Source: Antedon mediterranea (Eukaryota > Echinodermata > Crinoidea > Comatulida > Antedonidae). Taken from it: DNA of 60,000 nucleotides. Below, one piece after another: positions 1-10,969 of this stretch. A program made the translations under genes and the position numbers. Location: the NCBI RefSeq assembly GCF_964355755.1, contig NC_092676.1, positions 24,474,288 to 24,534,287 of the forward strand. The letters run 5' to 3'. The notes below the pieces were generated by a model that was not told the DNA's origin, searched no databases, and was given only the letters and a program-made list of their open reading frames with translations. Each line of letters opens with the position of its first letter. Position 1 is the stretch's first letter.

Positions 1-1542
1 AATTCCTACAACTAACAACATAAATATCTTAACAGAAAGTACGGGAACAGACGGTATCGAGTACGGTAATGGACATTTTGAATCGCCGCTGTCACACGGC
101 ATATTCATAGACTGTTCTTTCCACAAATCAAAGTTGCCGTGTTGATAGAAATAACATGCGATAACTGAAGTTGCAGGCACTGTGTAAAGCACAGAAAACA
201 CTCCAATTCTAACCATTAACTTTTCAAGCTTATCAATGTTACTACCGTCTTTCTTCATAACTTTTCTTATTCTAAACAAGTACACAAATCCAGAAACTAT
301 GAAAAAAGTGCCTAGAAGAAAATAGATAAACAAAGGTACGAGAACGAACCACGTTAGCGCAGTTATATCCTGATTACCTACAAAACACATTCCAGTGAGT
401 TCATCTCCGTCTACACGACGCATCGTTAAAATGATGATTGTTTTAAGAGCTGGAATGGCCCATGCAGCCAAATGATAGTAACTACTGTGTGAGGCAATTG
501 CTTCATATCCCCACTTCATTCCCGCCGCCAGAAACCAAGTTATGGTTAATATAACCCACCATATTGAACTGGCCATAAAAAAATAATATTGAATCAAAAA
601 TACGATTGTGCAACCGGTACTCTCCAGGCCTTCCTGGATTAAGTATTTCTCGCCTGCCTGTGTCTCATCGCACGAGATTGCTTCTGCTCCGACTATAAGA
701 CGCACAATATACGCAATCGAATAAACATTATAGCAAAGGCTGAGAAATATAATTGGTCTTTCGGGATATTTGAATCGAACACGATCGACGAAGAAAGTTA
801 AAACGGTTACGGCTGTACAGAGGAAGCAGATGACGGCCCAGACTCCCATCCACATTTCGGCAAATTTCTTGTCAGATTCGCGATAATAAACATCCACGTT
901 ACATCTTGGAGCGCAAGATTTTGTCAATTTTACATAAACAAATCGATCAGGATTTTTACATTCATTTGAATTTTCGTCTGTTTTTTTATCCGAGTCTTTT
1001 GGATCATGTGATATAATAGGTGGAATTAATGTCAATCCTGGTCGTGACCTATTCTTGTACGGACCAGATCCTGTTGATGAGTTCGGTGCCATCATGCAAA
1101 GGACTTGATGGCGATCATCTGAGTTGGCCACTGGAAGGCCCTCGCAGTTCATTGGCTCTGGCCACTTATAATTAAAACTTTCCATAATAGGTGCACATTT
1201 TGCCTTTACGTCTTCGCACATTTGTCGACAGGGCCATATGGGGAATTCGTACTCTTCCGTACACATGGGTGCAAACATTGAACATAGAAATCTATTTAGT
1301 TGGTCCGAGCATCCATGGTTGACAAGAGGTGCAAATTCGTGTATTTTTGGTGCAGCTTCGTCTTGATTTCGATGTTGAAATCTGTTAGGCATGCTTGTAA
1401 GGTTGTAACCTATCCCTATGCACATTGGAATCGTGACCCGTTCACACTTAGGTCGGCTGATATCATCAATCGGAGACAGACAACTGCAAACATGAAATGT
1501 TGTTAATAAAATCCATATCTGAACAAGCCAGCTAGCTTCCAT
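1..1542 (-). CDS. Frizzled receptor, Fz9/10-like, C-terminus truncated by window edge
   Basis: Seven-pass Wnt receptor of the plasma membrane. The reading frame is open for 514 codons from the ATG at 1542 to the window edge. A hydrophobic signal peptide (residues about 4-21) is followed by a cysteine-rich Wnt-binding domain (about 33-150) with all ten expected cysteines. That domain contains HEFAPLV, FLCSMFAPMC and FNYKWPEPMNC, which resemble Fz9/Fz10 more than Fz4. A linker with NSS and NRS glycosylation sequons leads to seven hydrophobic segments. The last visible residues, VKIFMLLVVGI, match the frizzled TM7. The KTxxxW Dishevelled-binding motif must lie outside the window. No intron interrupts the frame, as in vertebrate FZD9 and FZD10. 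Family identity is near certain; the Fz9/10 subclass is inference. Confidence 0.95.
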   Translation of the reverse strand, partial: MEASWLVQIWILLTTFHVCSCLSPIDDISRPKCERVTIPMCIGIGYNLTSMPNRFQHRNQDEAAPKIHEFAPLVNHGCSDQLNRFLCSMFAPMCTEEYEFPIWPCRQMCEDVKAKCAPIMESFNYKWPEPMNCEGLPVANSDDRHQVLCMMAPNSSTGSGPYKNRSRPGLTLIPPIISHDPKDSDKKTDENSNECKNPDRFVYVKLTKSCAPRCNVDVYYRESDKKFAEMWMGVWAVICFLCTAVTVLTFFVDRVRFKYPERPIIFLSLCYNVYSIAYIVRLIVGAEAISCDETQAGEKYLIQEGLESTGCTIVFLIQYYFFMASSIWWVILTITWFLAAGMKWGYEAIASHSSYYHLAAWAIPALKTIIILTMRRVDGDELTGMCFVGNQDITALTWFVLVPLFIYFLLGTFFIVSGFVYLFRIRKVMKKDGSNIDKLEKLMVRIGVFSVLYTVPATSVIACYFYQHGNFDLWKEQSMNMPCDSGDSKCPLPYSIPSVPVLSVKIFMLLVVGI

Positions 1543-2496
1543 CTTGAAGAAGGCCTGCAAATTCCAGCCCTGTTTGGTTGTACAATTTGGCTCCAGCATC
1601 AATAAAGCTGAATTACCGGCTTAGCTTATCACATAAGTCATCGATACGCCGTGCTAACACATAAGTGATACCACTTACTTAGGGAATGCTTTGAACGAAT
1701 AAGCCGAACTGAAAGTCGACACAATGCCTGCCTATACTGAACCGCATTACACTCGCGTAGTCATATGGGACTTGGTAATTAAAGTTCCTGCTTTATAACA
1801 CTAATTATGTATGCAATACAATATGAATTACAAAGACATTTTTACAAAGTTACAGAAACATATGTGAAATCAAACAATTTGTTTTTGTATATAGTTTTTA
1901 ACACGAAAGAAATTAATTAATCTGTTGAGCACGGCGGAAGGACACTAGTGCAAATGTGTGTATCGCGGTCATGTTGTATCGTTTGCTGTCGGTGCCCTTT
2001 GAAGTTGGATACGTTGGTAGTAAGTTATGGCAGTGAGATCATATCAGTTTAATGCGCTGCTTGTGTATACTCACTTGCAGTTTGAACTATTCAAAACCAG
2101 CATATGAAACCAATCCACCACTTTATTATGTTTGCCGATCTCTTGTGGCCTGTTGTTCAAGTATTATTTTTTTATCTCGTTTTAATTTTAGAAACGAATA
2201 ATTGTGTTTCGGCTACTCAAAGAACAGCAAACTATTTGCTTTAAAAGACCATTATCTCCTAAATGTCTTTAGAAAAAAAGAAATTTGAAAAGTTTTTTTT
2301 TCCATTATTGTATTAATATATAATCAGACTTCACTGTTATAATATAATATTCAACAAAATAAGTATATCATATGTAAAAAAACGTACAGGCAAATTAGTA
2401 ATACTAATACTATAGTAAGTAATGCCTGGATGAGACGGAACTATACACTCAGTTCACCATATTATTATAGATTTTATTTTATAGGGCCATATTTTT

Positions 2497-2905
2497 CACC
2501 AAAAATGAAGAACAAATTAATGTGGATTTTCAAAATTATAGACTGTTCACGAAGCTCACAAATAAAGAGTCATTGCTTGGCTCACTTTGTTTTTTTGATT
2601 ATGCTTTTTTAATTGTCGTGTTCTATTATTAGGTCGTGAAAACAAAAACAGGTACAGTATTGTACTACTAGTTATAGTATTATTGAAATGAAATATACAG
2701 TATAACTTGAGATTGAATGATGACTTCAATAAGTTATCAGTGAATATTGTCAGTGGTAATGGTACACCTAAAATTATGAGCAAATCAATGTGGATTTTCC
2801 AGATTATATATATTCACTGAAGATGAACAAATGCAGTTCATTGCTTGCCTCACCCACATTTTTGGGAGTTATGCTTTTTTAATTATCGTGTTCAAGTTTA
2901 AAGAT
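2497..2905. repeat. Imperfect direct duplication, about 140 bp per copy
   Basis: Copies at 2497-2640 and 2764-2905 share AATGTGGATTTTC, a cattgcttg/ctcac block and ATGCTTTTTTAATT followed by CGTGTTC. They are separated by about 120 bp. No coding capacity is seen. Confidence 0.7.
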
Positions 2906-3262
2906 GCATTGTACCCTGAAAAATATGTTTATTACATTTAGTCCTATTTTGTTGAATATGCCATTTTAATGTCACATAATAGTCATCCACTTTGATCAAA
3001 AATTGGATCTAAACAGAATTTATTTACCTTAATAAAAATGAAATTTAAAGCCAAAAAAATGGTGAAATTGGCTGCTAGTCAATGGATATTTGGTTGAATT
3101 TAACCATTTATTATGTTATTTTATAAGTGAAAACATTATTTTTGTTGTTTTTTTTTCAATAGAAGTGATTAACTTTATTAAAACTACAAACTAACCTATT
3201 CAAAGTCTGATTTAATTAATCTTCATTTTTCATGATTTTGGGGGACAATACATATTTAATGA
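2898..3262. mobile_element. TIR element, family 3, copy 1
   Basis: The left end TTTAAAGATGCATTGTACCC and the right end GGGGGACAATACATATTTAA are imperfect inverted repeats. Internal text such as TGCCATTTTAATGTCACATA recurs at about 41025. A third copy with cleaner ends lies at 50609-51174. Non-autonomous, with no transposase frame. Confidence 0.6.
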
Positions 3263-4619
3263 AAACATAAGGATTGGGGTAATATTGAAATAAAAATACA
3301 GCACTTGTTCACTAAAAGTTACCAGTGAATATTCAGAATGAACAATCTTATCTCATCATTTAAATTGATTGCTATTTGTTTACAAAACAGTATTGTTCAG
3401 AATAAATAAACAATTATTTCGGAAACACCGCTTGTTAATATATGCACATTGGAAAACCGTCATCATGCATTAAAAGCTGAAATACGAATGTCAATTCAAA
3501 ATAAGAACAAGGAACGAAAGAATAATTTTAAAATATATGACCATGCAAGAAAAACTTGGTAAATGTACAACATAGGCTACTATACTATTTTTGTCTTTCT
3601 TTTTAATTACCCATAAATATAAATTATAAACATTGTAACATACAAAAAATAATAAAAATTATGTCAAGGGAAGGGCTAAAAATAGTTAAAACTAATCAAG
3701 TTCAGCATAAATAGATATATAAATACATTAGGGCTACCTTTCTAAAAAATAATATACATAAAACATTTTTCTTTTAACACACTTTCTCTCAAATATATAG
3801 GCCTAATTCTCTTATGAAATAAATAAATGGTTTAAACTCATGGCTATCCGGTCGATATAAAGTGTTTAACAGATTTTAAAAGACCGGGCCTCGTTTTAGA
3901 ATTTACTGGTGTTACGTACATGCGTGGGCGCAATAACAACATACTTTGCCATTAAATTGGCTTAACTGCCTATATTGTGACTCCTTCTTTTAATATTACT
4001 CATTTTAATTGAATAATAAAAATCTTCTCTTATCTAAAGGGATACTAATTAAGATTTAAGCCGTCTTGTCTTTGATGTTAAACAAAGACGATTGGCCGTT
4101 GAAAGGGCACTCGTTTGAGGGCTGGTTAAAACGATACAGTTTAGTATCCGAAGCAACACTTGTTGAATGCGATCCAGCAGGCGGCATTGTCTGATCCACG
4201 TTAGAACTGATCACCGCCTTACAAAACATCTCTTCAGCTTTTAATTAAATCTTTCACCAACAAAAGCATTTTGTAAGACTTTAGAAATCGAAGGCCCGCT
4301 TTCAACAGAGCGTTGCTTTAATCGTTTTTGTAATTATGGAATAATGAGTACAGCCTTCAGTGTAACTTATCGCCCAATACCCCTCCTAATATCTTTCTTG
4401 TCTTGTATCCCGTTTAACGTGTGTAGTGTAATTTAAAAGTGTGTAATATAATCGTAAAACCATTGTAAAACAGGGGAAATAAATTATAAAATCATGCTGT
4501 AAACCAAAGATACTAAAATCATATCACGTTCTCATTTAGAAACGAAAAGAACTGGCGGCTTATTAAAATACAAAAAATAAAAACTCATAAAAATGGCGTT
4601 AAGTTTGGCCTGCATTAAT

Positions 4620-4643
4620 CATGGAGGAAATATTTCCTCCATG
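4620..4643. repeat. Perfect 24-bp palindrome
   Basis: The arm CATGGAGGAAAT is followed directly by its exact reverse complement. A related hairpin with the same CATGGAGG stem end is at 33985-34013. Confidence 0.85.
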
Positions 4644-5299
4644 CATCAATATTCTTTCGTTTTGAATGTGGTTAAAATCGTTTTTTGGTGTTCTGTCATA
4701 ATTATTTCATTGTCTTTTTTTATGTTAGTCCACCAGTCGGCGTTCGGTGATTTTTTTCTAAAACTAAAAATTAAAAAAACAAACAAAAAAGTACGACATG
4801 TGAGCGCAGGTATTATACGTATGAAATGCCATAGGTGCCAAAATATTTATAATTTATTAATTTCTGTAGGCCTATAGAACCTAGAATAGCCAAAACACGG
4901 AGTGGAATTTTGCGTGCAAGATGACGATGACAATCCAGTATTCGCTTATAATAAAAACCAAGTTGTTGGACATTTATGTATTTTGTGAGACTTTCACGAT
5001 CTCGTTAAAACAAGACCATGCTATTATGACCTCCAAATTCGCACACACCTCAGTTTTATTATAAATACTTGAAGATACAATATCTCAGTTCAAACGCGTA
5101 CACCTTGTCATAAAGTCGATATTGTGTATACAAGTTTCGCTTAAAGTTTTAGTCATCGATATGGTTATAAAGAAGACTGTAGTATGTTATATATAAACAC
5201 AGGATGCCAAGCAGACAATACGAACCAATCACTTTAAAGTTAAAGTAAAATAACTAAAACACATCATGACGTTATGTATAAGTTAAAAATTTATTATTA

Positions 5300-5444
5300 A
5301 GCTCTGTCTACACTATTAAACTTGGATGTACCTACAAATGTGATGTGCCCATACAATAACCATTGCGTCATATCGCTACCATATTTGTTAGGTACATCAC
5401 ATTTTTTTTTGTCAAAAAACTAGTTTTATAGTGTAGACAGAGCT
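5300..5444. mobile_element. MITE family 1 (AGCTCTGTCTACAC termini)
   Basis: The termini AGCTCTGTCTACACTATTAA and its complement bound a 145-bp element. It is flanked on both sides by TTA, a 3-bp target duplication. It contains the family core GTGATGTGCCCATA and a poly-T/A stretch. Confidence 0.85.
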
Positions 5445-7571
5445 TTAGAATAATTGATTTACGCTACTAAAATCACAGAGACGTCGTATGTAACGAATTT
5501 TAGCAAACAGGCTAGGCAAACAAAAATTAATAATCCACGTTAGTAGATCAAACCCATTTTGATTTACGATCAATCGGGAAATTACCCCACGACCAATAAC
5601 ATGCATCAAAATATGAATGGGTTCAGAGATCGACTTTTTAATGTTTAGGACATTCATAATCTTGCATGAGGTGAACAATAACACTCGGCATTAAGTCACA
5701 CTGCTTGTATTTATTTTTAACACGAAGATGGGATACACATGGAAGTGGTCTTATAGAAAGTGCAATATCAAGTCAAGTAGAACTGAGTTCGAATCATCGG
5801 TCATTATTTCTATATATTTATCAGGACGGAGTCACCCACTTTTTGAAAAAAAGTAACATAGAACATTTATTTGTTATTTTACATAATGTATAGTCGAAGG
5901 TTCCTCCAGCTGTCTCGCTCCGGAAAAAATGGGACACCAACAGGTCTTATAATTTGCAACTGTACTAAAAGAACTGTCAACGCCCGCGCAGCTGCGTCTT
6001 GGCAATCACGACCCATTGCGCTCATGCCGAGCGACTAATGCAACTCCACGGATCCGTTTACGTTATAAACCGGTACTACTTTTTTTGAAGAAGATTTCGC
6101 TTGACTGCTGTAGATATCAATTGAGTTTATATAGTGTAATGTGATATGATGTACTCGATCGTACACTTACATTTTACCTGTTCCAAAAATAAATTCAGGG
6201 GTTCCATTTCCGAAAAATGGAGACATTTTAGTAGGTCTCAGTGCACAAACTAAATGATTTATGCGTCTGGTGGCATTATAATTTTATTTATTAAACCATA
6301 AAGTTGCAAACATAGCAACTAACAACATGCCTACAGTTTCAGGCAGAAATTGGTATAGACAGAATATATTGAAACGAATTTGACTGATAGTTGACCTACA
6401 AATTATAGCCCTACAGTTTCTTAGCCAGCTACCGTTATATACAGAATATATTTAAACAAAGGTAATAGTGTATTCGAACCGGGTTTCGAACCCATACATG
6501 TATATAGGCAGTAGCTTCATAAACATGAAGGTTCAATAATACAGTGAACTGTAGGCCTATATCATAACATAAACAATATTATTTTACATACTGAAGGGTA
6601 GTTATTAATCAAGAATGTTGTACGTGTCTTGAACTAGAACTAAACCTTGACTCGGTTTGATACGGTTGAAAGATAAAAGAATACCGAAACATAATACATA
6701 ATATTAATCGGATTATTATATACAGCCATTGAAATCCACCGCACTTCTCGGGATATAAATCTATTATTTTGCTTATAATAATTATTGTTGTAATTTTTTT
6801 CGGGACTAAATCTCGCATGCCAAGCACCACACAAGGAATAATTATAATACATATTATTATTACAGGGTCACTTTGGTAACATGATTTACTATGTATAGAT
6901 AGAGGGCAGCCGGCAAGTTATAATTTGGCAAGGAACATAAACGGATTTATTATTTCTACCACGTGAAAATACTGTAATAAAGATAATTCATTAGTGATTT
7001 TTGTCGGAGAATATTTTAATATTTACTTAATATGCGGCTAGAACTGGTGTATTAGAAATATAGTCTACCTAGGCAAGTGGTAGTACACTATCTTTGATGC
7101 AGTTTCTAAACTTTACAAACTACCGATAGAGGGCGACATGACAAATTTCTGTGTATTCGAGCATTACAGTTAAAATACATAATTTGTGCTTATTCAAACA
7201 AAAATAAGCATTTCATTGAATGATAAATGTGCATTATCTTGAGAATAACACATTAGACAACCCTGAGCATAAACACATTAGTGCATATGAGTAAAACTTA
7301 TAACTAGAAACCACATATTAATTCTTGAGCACACTAATATAATCATTTGAATTTTACGTTTAAGTTAAAATACATGACATATGTAAATATTATTCAAATT
7401 ATTATTGCTGCTGATTTTATTAATAAATCAATCAAAAACATTAAAAATGTAATTATTTTATAATTCTCTATGTAGGCTAAAATCCTCCTTTCAACTTTCA
7501 CATACTGTAGTAGCCAAATAAATATAGTAGTCTATTCACTTATAAATTCTCTATAGTTAAAATTTGCTATA

Positions 7572-7577
7572 TTTATT
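7572..7577 (-). promoter_or_regulatory. Candidate poly(A) signal of the HIGD1 gene
   Basis: Minus-strand AATAAA about 62 nt after the stop codon. Position is reasonable but the region is AT-rich, so chance is possible. Confidence 0.4.
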
Positions 7578-7638
7578 TGTTCTTATAACAGAACTATAAC
7601 AACAATAACAAAAATATTTATAATGAACACTTCTAATG

Positions 7639-8602
7639 TTATGAAGATTTATCATTCTTTTTAAATATGTTAACAGCAAGTTTGTAGCCAACGCCTATTG
7701 TCATTGCACCAACCACACAAGCTTGTGACATAACACGTAAACGCATTAGATAGATAGAAGTTGACATTCCTCGACGATTTCGGTATGCGTATGCTCCATA
7801 GGCTAGTGCTGCCACAAAACCAGCAATTCCTGAAAAAAATAATTCAAGATTTTAATAAAAATATGTCATCAATCATTATTCTTGTTATGTATTTACATCG
7901 CACCTTGATATGTAAATTAGGATATTTACAGTTAGTTGTTGTTGTCATTGTAGTTGATGCGAACGTGCACAAGAATTAATAGTCGGTGTGTTATACTGTA
8001 TTAACATAAGTTACACCTTTAATGCTAATGCTCCTTGTGGAGACAGAATCTTGTACAAGTGAGCCCTAATATCAGATATTTATGTTATATAAAATGTATT
8101 TATTAGTAATAGTTGATTTAATTACATTTGATAGACATATCATGATTGTACGCCCATGTTAACACTCATATTTTAAGTTTACAGAATGGACGGATGGATA
8201 GATAAATAGCGTTTATTGCTCAAAGCGCTTCAGATCATTTCCCTGATCACACAACACGTATACAACACATATGGAACACATATTATTAAGCTCCTACAAT
8301 AATCAAATCCAAAACTACACACAAAATAAAACATATCAGTTTTATGCTCAGTCAGAACTTTCAACTTGATAATTTTTAAGCTATGACCTTGGGTACCACT
8401 ACAGTATTGTAGGCTCTATTTAAAAATTCTGGATCTGGCACTATTGTACCTTGTCAACTAATTTAATTAGTTCATAATTTAACTCACCAACAGGAACAAA
8501 AGGATCCTCAGCGGCCTTCCTTGTAAATTTACTTGTTGCCGATTCAGGAGAATATATATTTTCTGTGTCAAATCCAATTGAACGGTTCACATTTCTTGCC
8601 AT
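7639..8602 (-). CDS. HIGD1A: HIG1 domain family protein (HIGD1A-like), two coding exons
   Basis: Small inner-mitochondrial-membrane protein of the hypoxia-induced-gene-1 family, which binds and tunes respiratory complexes. Coding exons are 8602-8488 and 7829-7639, joined by a GT-AG intron (donor GTGAGT, acceptor TTTTTTTCAG). The join keeps frame and gives 101 residues. The N-terminal region ends in RKAAEDPFVPVG at the junction. It is followed by a first hydrophobic segment (GIAGFVAALAYGAYAY), a basic loop RNRRG, and a second segment with the diagnostic RVMSQACVVGAMTIGVGYKL. Human HIGD1A (93 aa) has the same order, including PFVPVGIAG and VGAMTVGMGY. An upstream acceptor at 8621/8622 suggests a 5' UTR exon. 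The minus-strand sequence ending about 9217 before GTGAGT is a candidate for it. Confidence 0.93.
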
Positions 8603-8689
8603 AATTCACTTATCTAGTATCTATAATAGTACATATAAATAGATGAAAGTTGATTTTTGGCTTTGTCGATGTGTTCGTATTTACAGTAT

Positions 8690-9180
8690 TGTAGTAGGCC
8701 CTAGCCTAGACATTAGACTAGCAAAACTTGCTTTAAAAAAATAACCCAAAAAAATTCAACTGATATAGGCCTAGGCCTAGCTAGGCTAAATAAATAGATA
8801 TAGACTAGGCTAGCCTAGGCCTAATCTTTAGGTTCAGTATTTTTTTTTTGCTAGGCCTAAACATTTTAGTTCTAACTTATAGCTACCTAAGATGATCACC
8901 GTTGTTAGTACCCTCATTCAGACAGAGTCTAGCCTAGGCCTACAGTAGTACTGTACTAACAAGTAGTACTAGGCCTAGGCCTATAGGCCTAGTACTCACT
9001 AGTAGTATAGTAGCCTAGAACTAGCTAGGCCTAGCCTAGTTAGGCCCTAGCCTAGCCAGCTAGTACTAGTAGTAGTAGCCGAGCGAGAAGTAGAAAAAAG
9101 AGAGGGCTTATCTTTATCTAGGCCTAAACTAATCGTAATCCATCTAGCCTAATAATAATAATATTTTCCTAGCTTAGGTA
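8690..9180. repeat. Low-complexity CTAGGCCTAG-rich tract
   Basis: Dense overlapping TAGGCCTA, CTAGCCTAG and TAGTACTAG motifs lie just upstream of the HIGD1 coding start, probably in its 5' UTR intron. No coding potential is seen. Confidence 0.75.
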
Positions 9181-9216
9181 TATAAATGTCTAATAAAATA
9201 CTCGCACTGTACTCAC

Positions 9217-9730
9217 ATTGAAACTTGAATTTAAAAAATTAACAAATTTTCTTCGCGTGTTGCGTCTCCTCTCTCGACTCTTGGTGGTATGACGTAATAG
9301 TTCAAGTCTAGCCTCTCCTGTCTAGTCGTCGTCCCACGGCAAAAAGCGACGTACGCGCCCGCTGATACGAAAGATAGCGTTTTTGACGTACATGTAGACT
9401 ACTCAGCTCTTTCAAGGCGTTCGTACTCAGTGCAATCCACGATAGCCTAGGCTAGAAATTGGACCGAATTAGCAGAGTACCAACTTAGTTTAATCTTTAC
9501 GTTATATCATCGTACACCTACCATGATAAAAGGAACAGAAATGTAAGCCACCCTGTCCTACCTATCAAATACTTTGTATGAATAGAAGTTACGATGCTTA
9601 TTAATAAATAAAAAACTTGCCTGTCTGTCGTCTTCCAACCGCCGCGTGGTGATGATTCCCACGTCACACCGCGTATGCTGGTGGATGTTTCTGATTGGTC
9701 AGTAGTTATTTTGTAGCGTTGACCAAATAT
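9217..9730 (-). promoter_or_regulatory. Probable promoter region of the HIGD1 gene
   Basis: This is the most CpG-rich stretch between the HIGD1 and cGLR genes (for example GACGTACGCGCCCGC near 9350). It includes an inverted CCAAT box inside GTTTCTGATTGGTCAGTAGT at about 9687-9706. That block is nearly identical to one upstream of both cGLR copies. The transcription start is not determined. Confidence 0.4.
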
Positions 9731-10857
9731 ATATCACAAGAATGAGTATTCCGCGATTTTTGCATGAGAAATCCAGTGAGTGATGCCCGCCCTCATAAGG
9801 GCGGATGTATACATACTAAATAAGACTTGATTTAATAAATATTATACATGTCACATTAAATAGAATTATGATAATAATTTTTGCAATTGTAAACTATTTT
9901 ATAATATATATTTATTAACAAACTAGTGTACATTCACTTTTACAGACAATTATTTACTAACATGCTAAGTTAGTTCACAAAAAAGGCCTAACACAGCAAC
10001 ACCAAAAATCAACGAATCGTTACTCAGCACGGCCTATTCTTTACCATTGCCGTGTACTACTCTACGCCCGGTAAATTGAGTATTGTTTTTATGATGTAAA
10101 TTAGTATAAAATACATGTTATTAATAGGACAAAATGTTAAATGTCATTAACATTTATTTGTTTTACCAGAAACGCGTAAACACCGACACGCCCGGTCACG
10201 CTATCGTAGCGCCCGGTTGATAAAGCAAACTGTTTAGACGGCAGTTTTTACTAAATAAATTTCATAAAACGAACAATTAAATATTCAAATAGTATTTAAC
10301 ATGATGTTGGCATGTAGTTGATAACATTTTTTATCATGAAAATACTACCCGGTGGTCCAGCCTTTGATTATTGAAACCGTCACAAAAAGTTGTATACATC
10401 CCAGATACATCCACACTTATGGCGGCGCCCTACCACATGGACAATATTACTGTTACAGGGAAAATCCCGGATTACTCATTCTTGTGATATATATTCTTTG
10501 CGTTGACACAGGACATTGTCTCACTAGATTGTTAGGGGATGGAGTATATTCGATATTTTCAAACATGAATATTACAAAATGGAAAGTTTCTGCTTTAAAG
10601 TAAATGAACTGTGGTTTGCAGTGCAGAATGAAAAAAAAAAAAACAAGTCAATTAAAACTACAAATACAATGCAGTACGTCTGTATTAACTTCAGATATTT
10701 TTACATATAGGCCTACATATTTGTTATACTGTTCAATACATTATACAAGAAGCTTTGACTTCCATTGTTAACAAACAATGAGTACACCATGGGTATGATG
10801 CTACACCTTCTCCATTAATAATTAATATTTACATTTATTATTACAGCATTTTTTAAT
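9731..10857. other. Intergenic region, HIGD1 to cGLR
   Basis: No gene recognised. The short motif CGCCCGGT recurs at about 10066, 10188 and 10210. An 83-codon plus-strand frame at 10352-10603 has no family resemblance and is probably fortuitous. Confidence 0.5.
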
Positions 10858-10867
10858 TTTATTTATT
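10858..10867 (-). promoter_or_regulatory. Poly(A) signal of the cGLR-UBL gene
   Basis: Two overlapping AATAAA hexamers on the minus strand, about 105 nt beyond the stop codon. Confidence 0.55.
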
Positions 10868-10969
10868 TTTTGTTGCCAACATCTAAACCACAATATATTT
10901 ACAATAATAATCACAATAATAGAATGTAATCCAGAACATTCATCATTTAGCAAAATATTGAGCAAGTTT

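Larger units (their letters stand above)
1543..7638. other. Intergenic region, frizzled to HIGD1
   Basis: No convincing coding exon. It holds an imperfect direct duplication (2497-2640 and 2764-2905), a terminal-inverted-repeat element (2898-3262), a perfect 24-bp palindrome (4620-4643) and one MITE (5300-5444). The rest is AT-rich with scattered short open frames that lack codon bias or family resemblance. Confidence 0.6.

Noticed and set aside
6470-6515. tRNA gene with a GGTTCGAAACC-like T-arm
   Set aside because: Only the T-loop-like palindrome is present. No acceptor stem, D-arm or anticodon arm could be folded.
10352-10603. 83-codon plus-strand gene
   Set aside because: No recognisable motif, AT-biased surroundings, no splice or promoter context.
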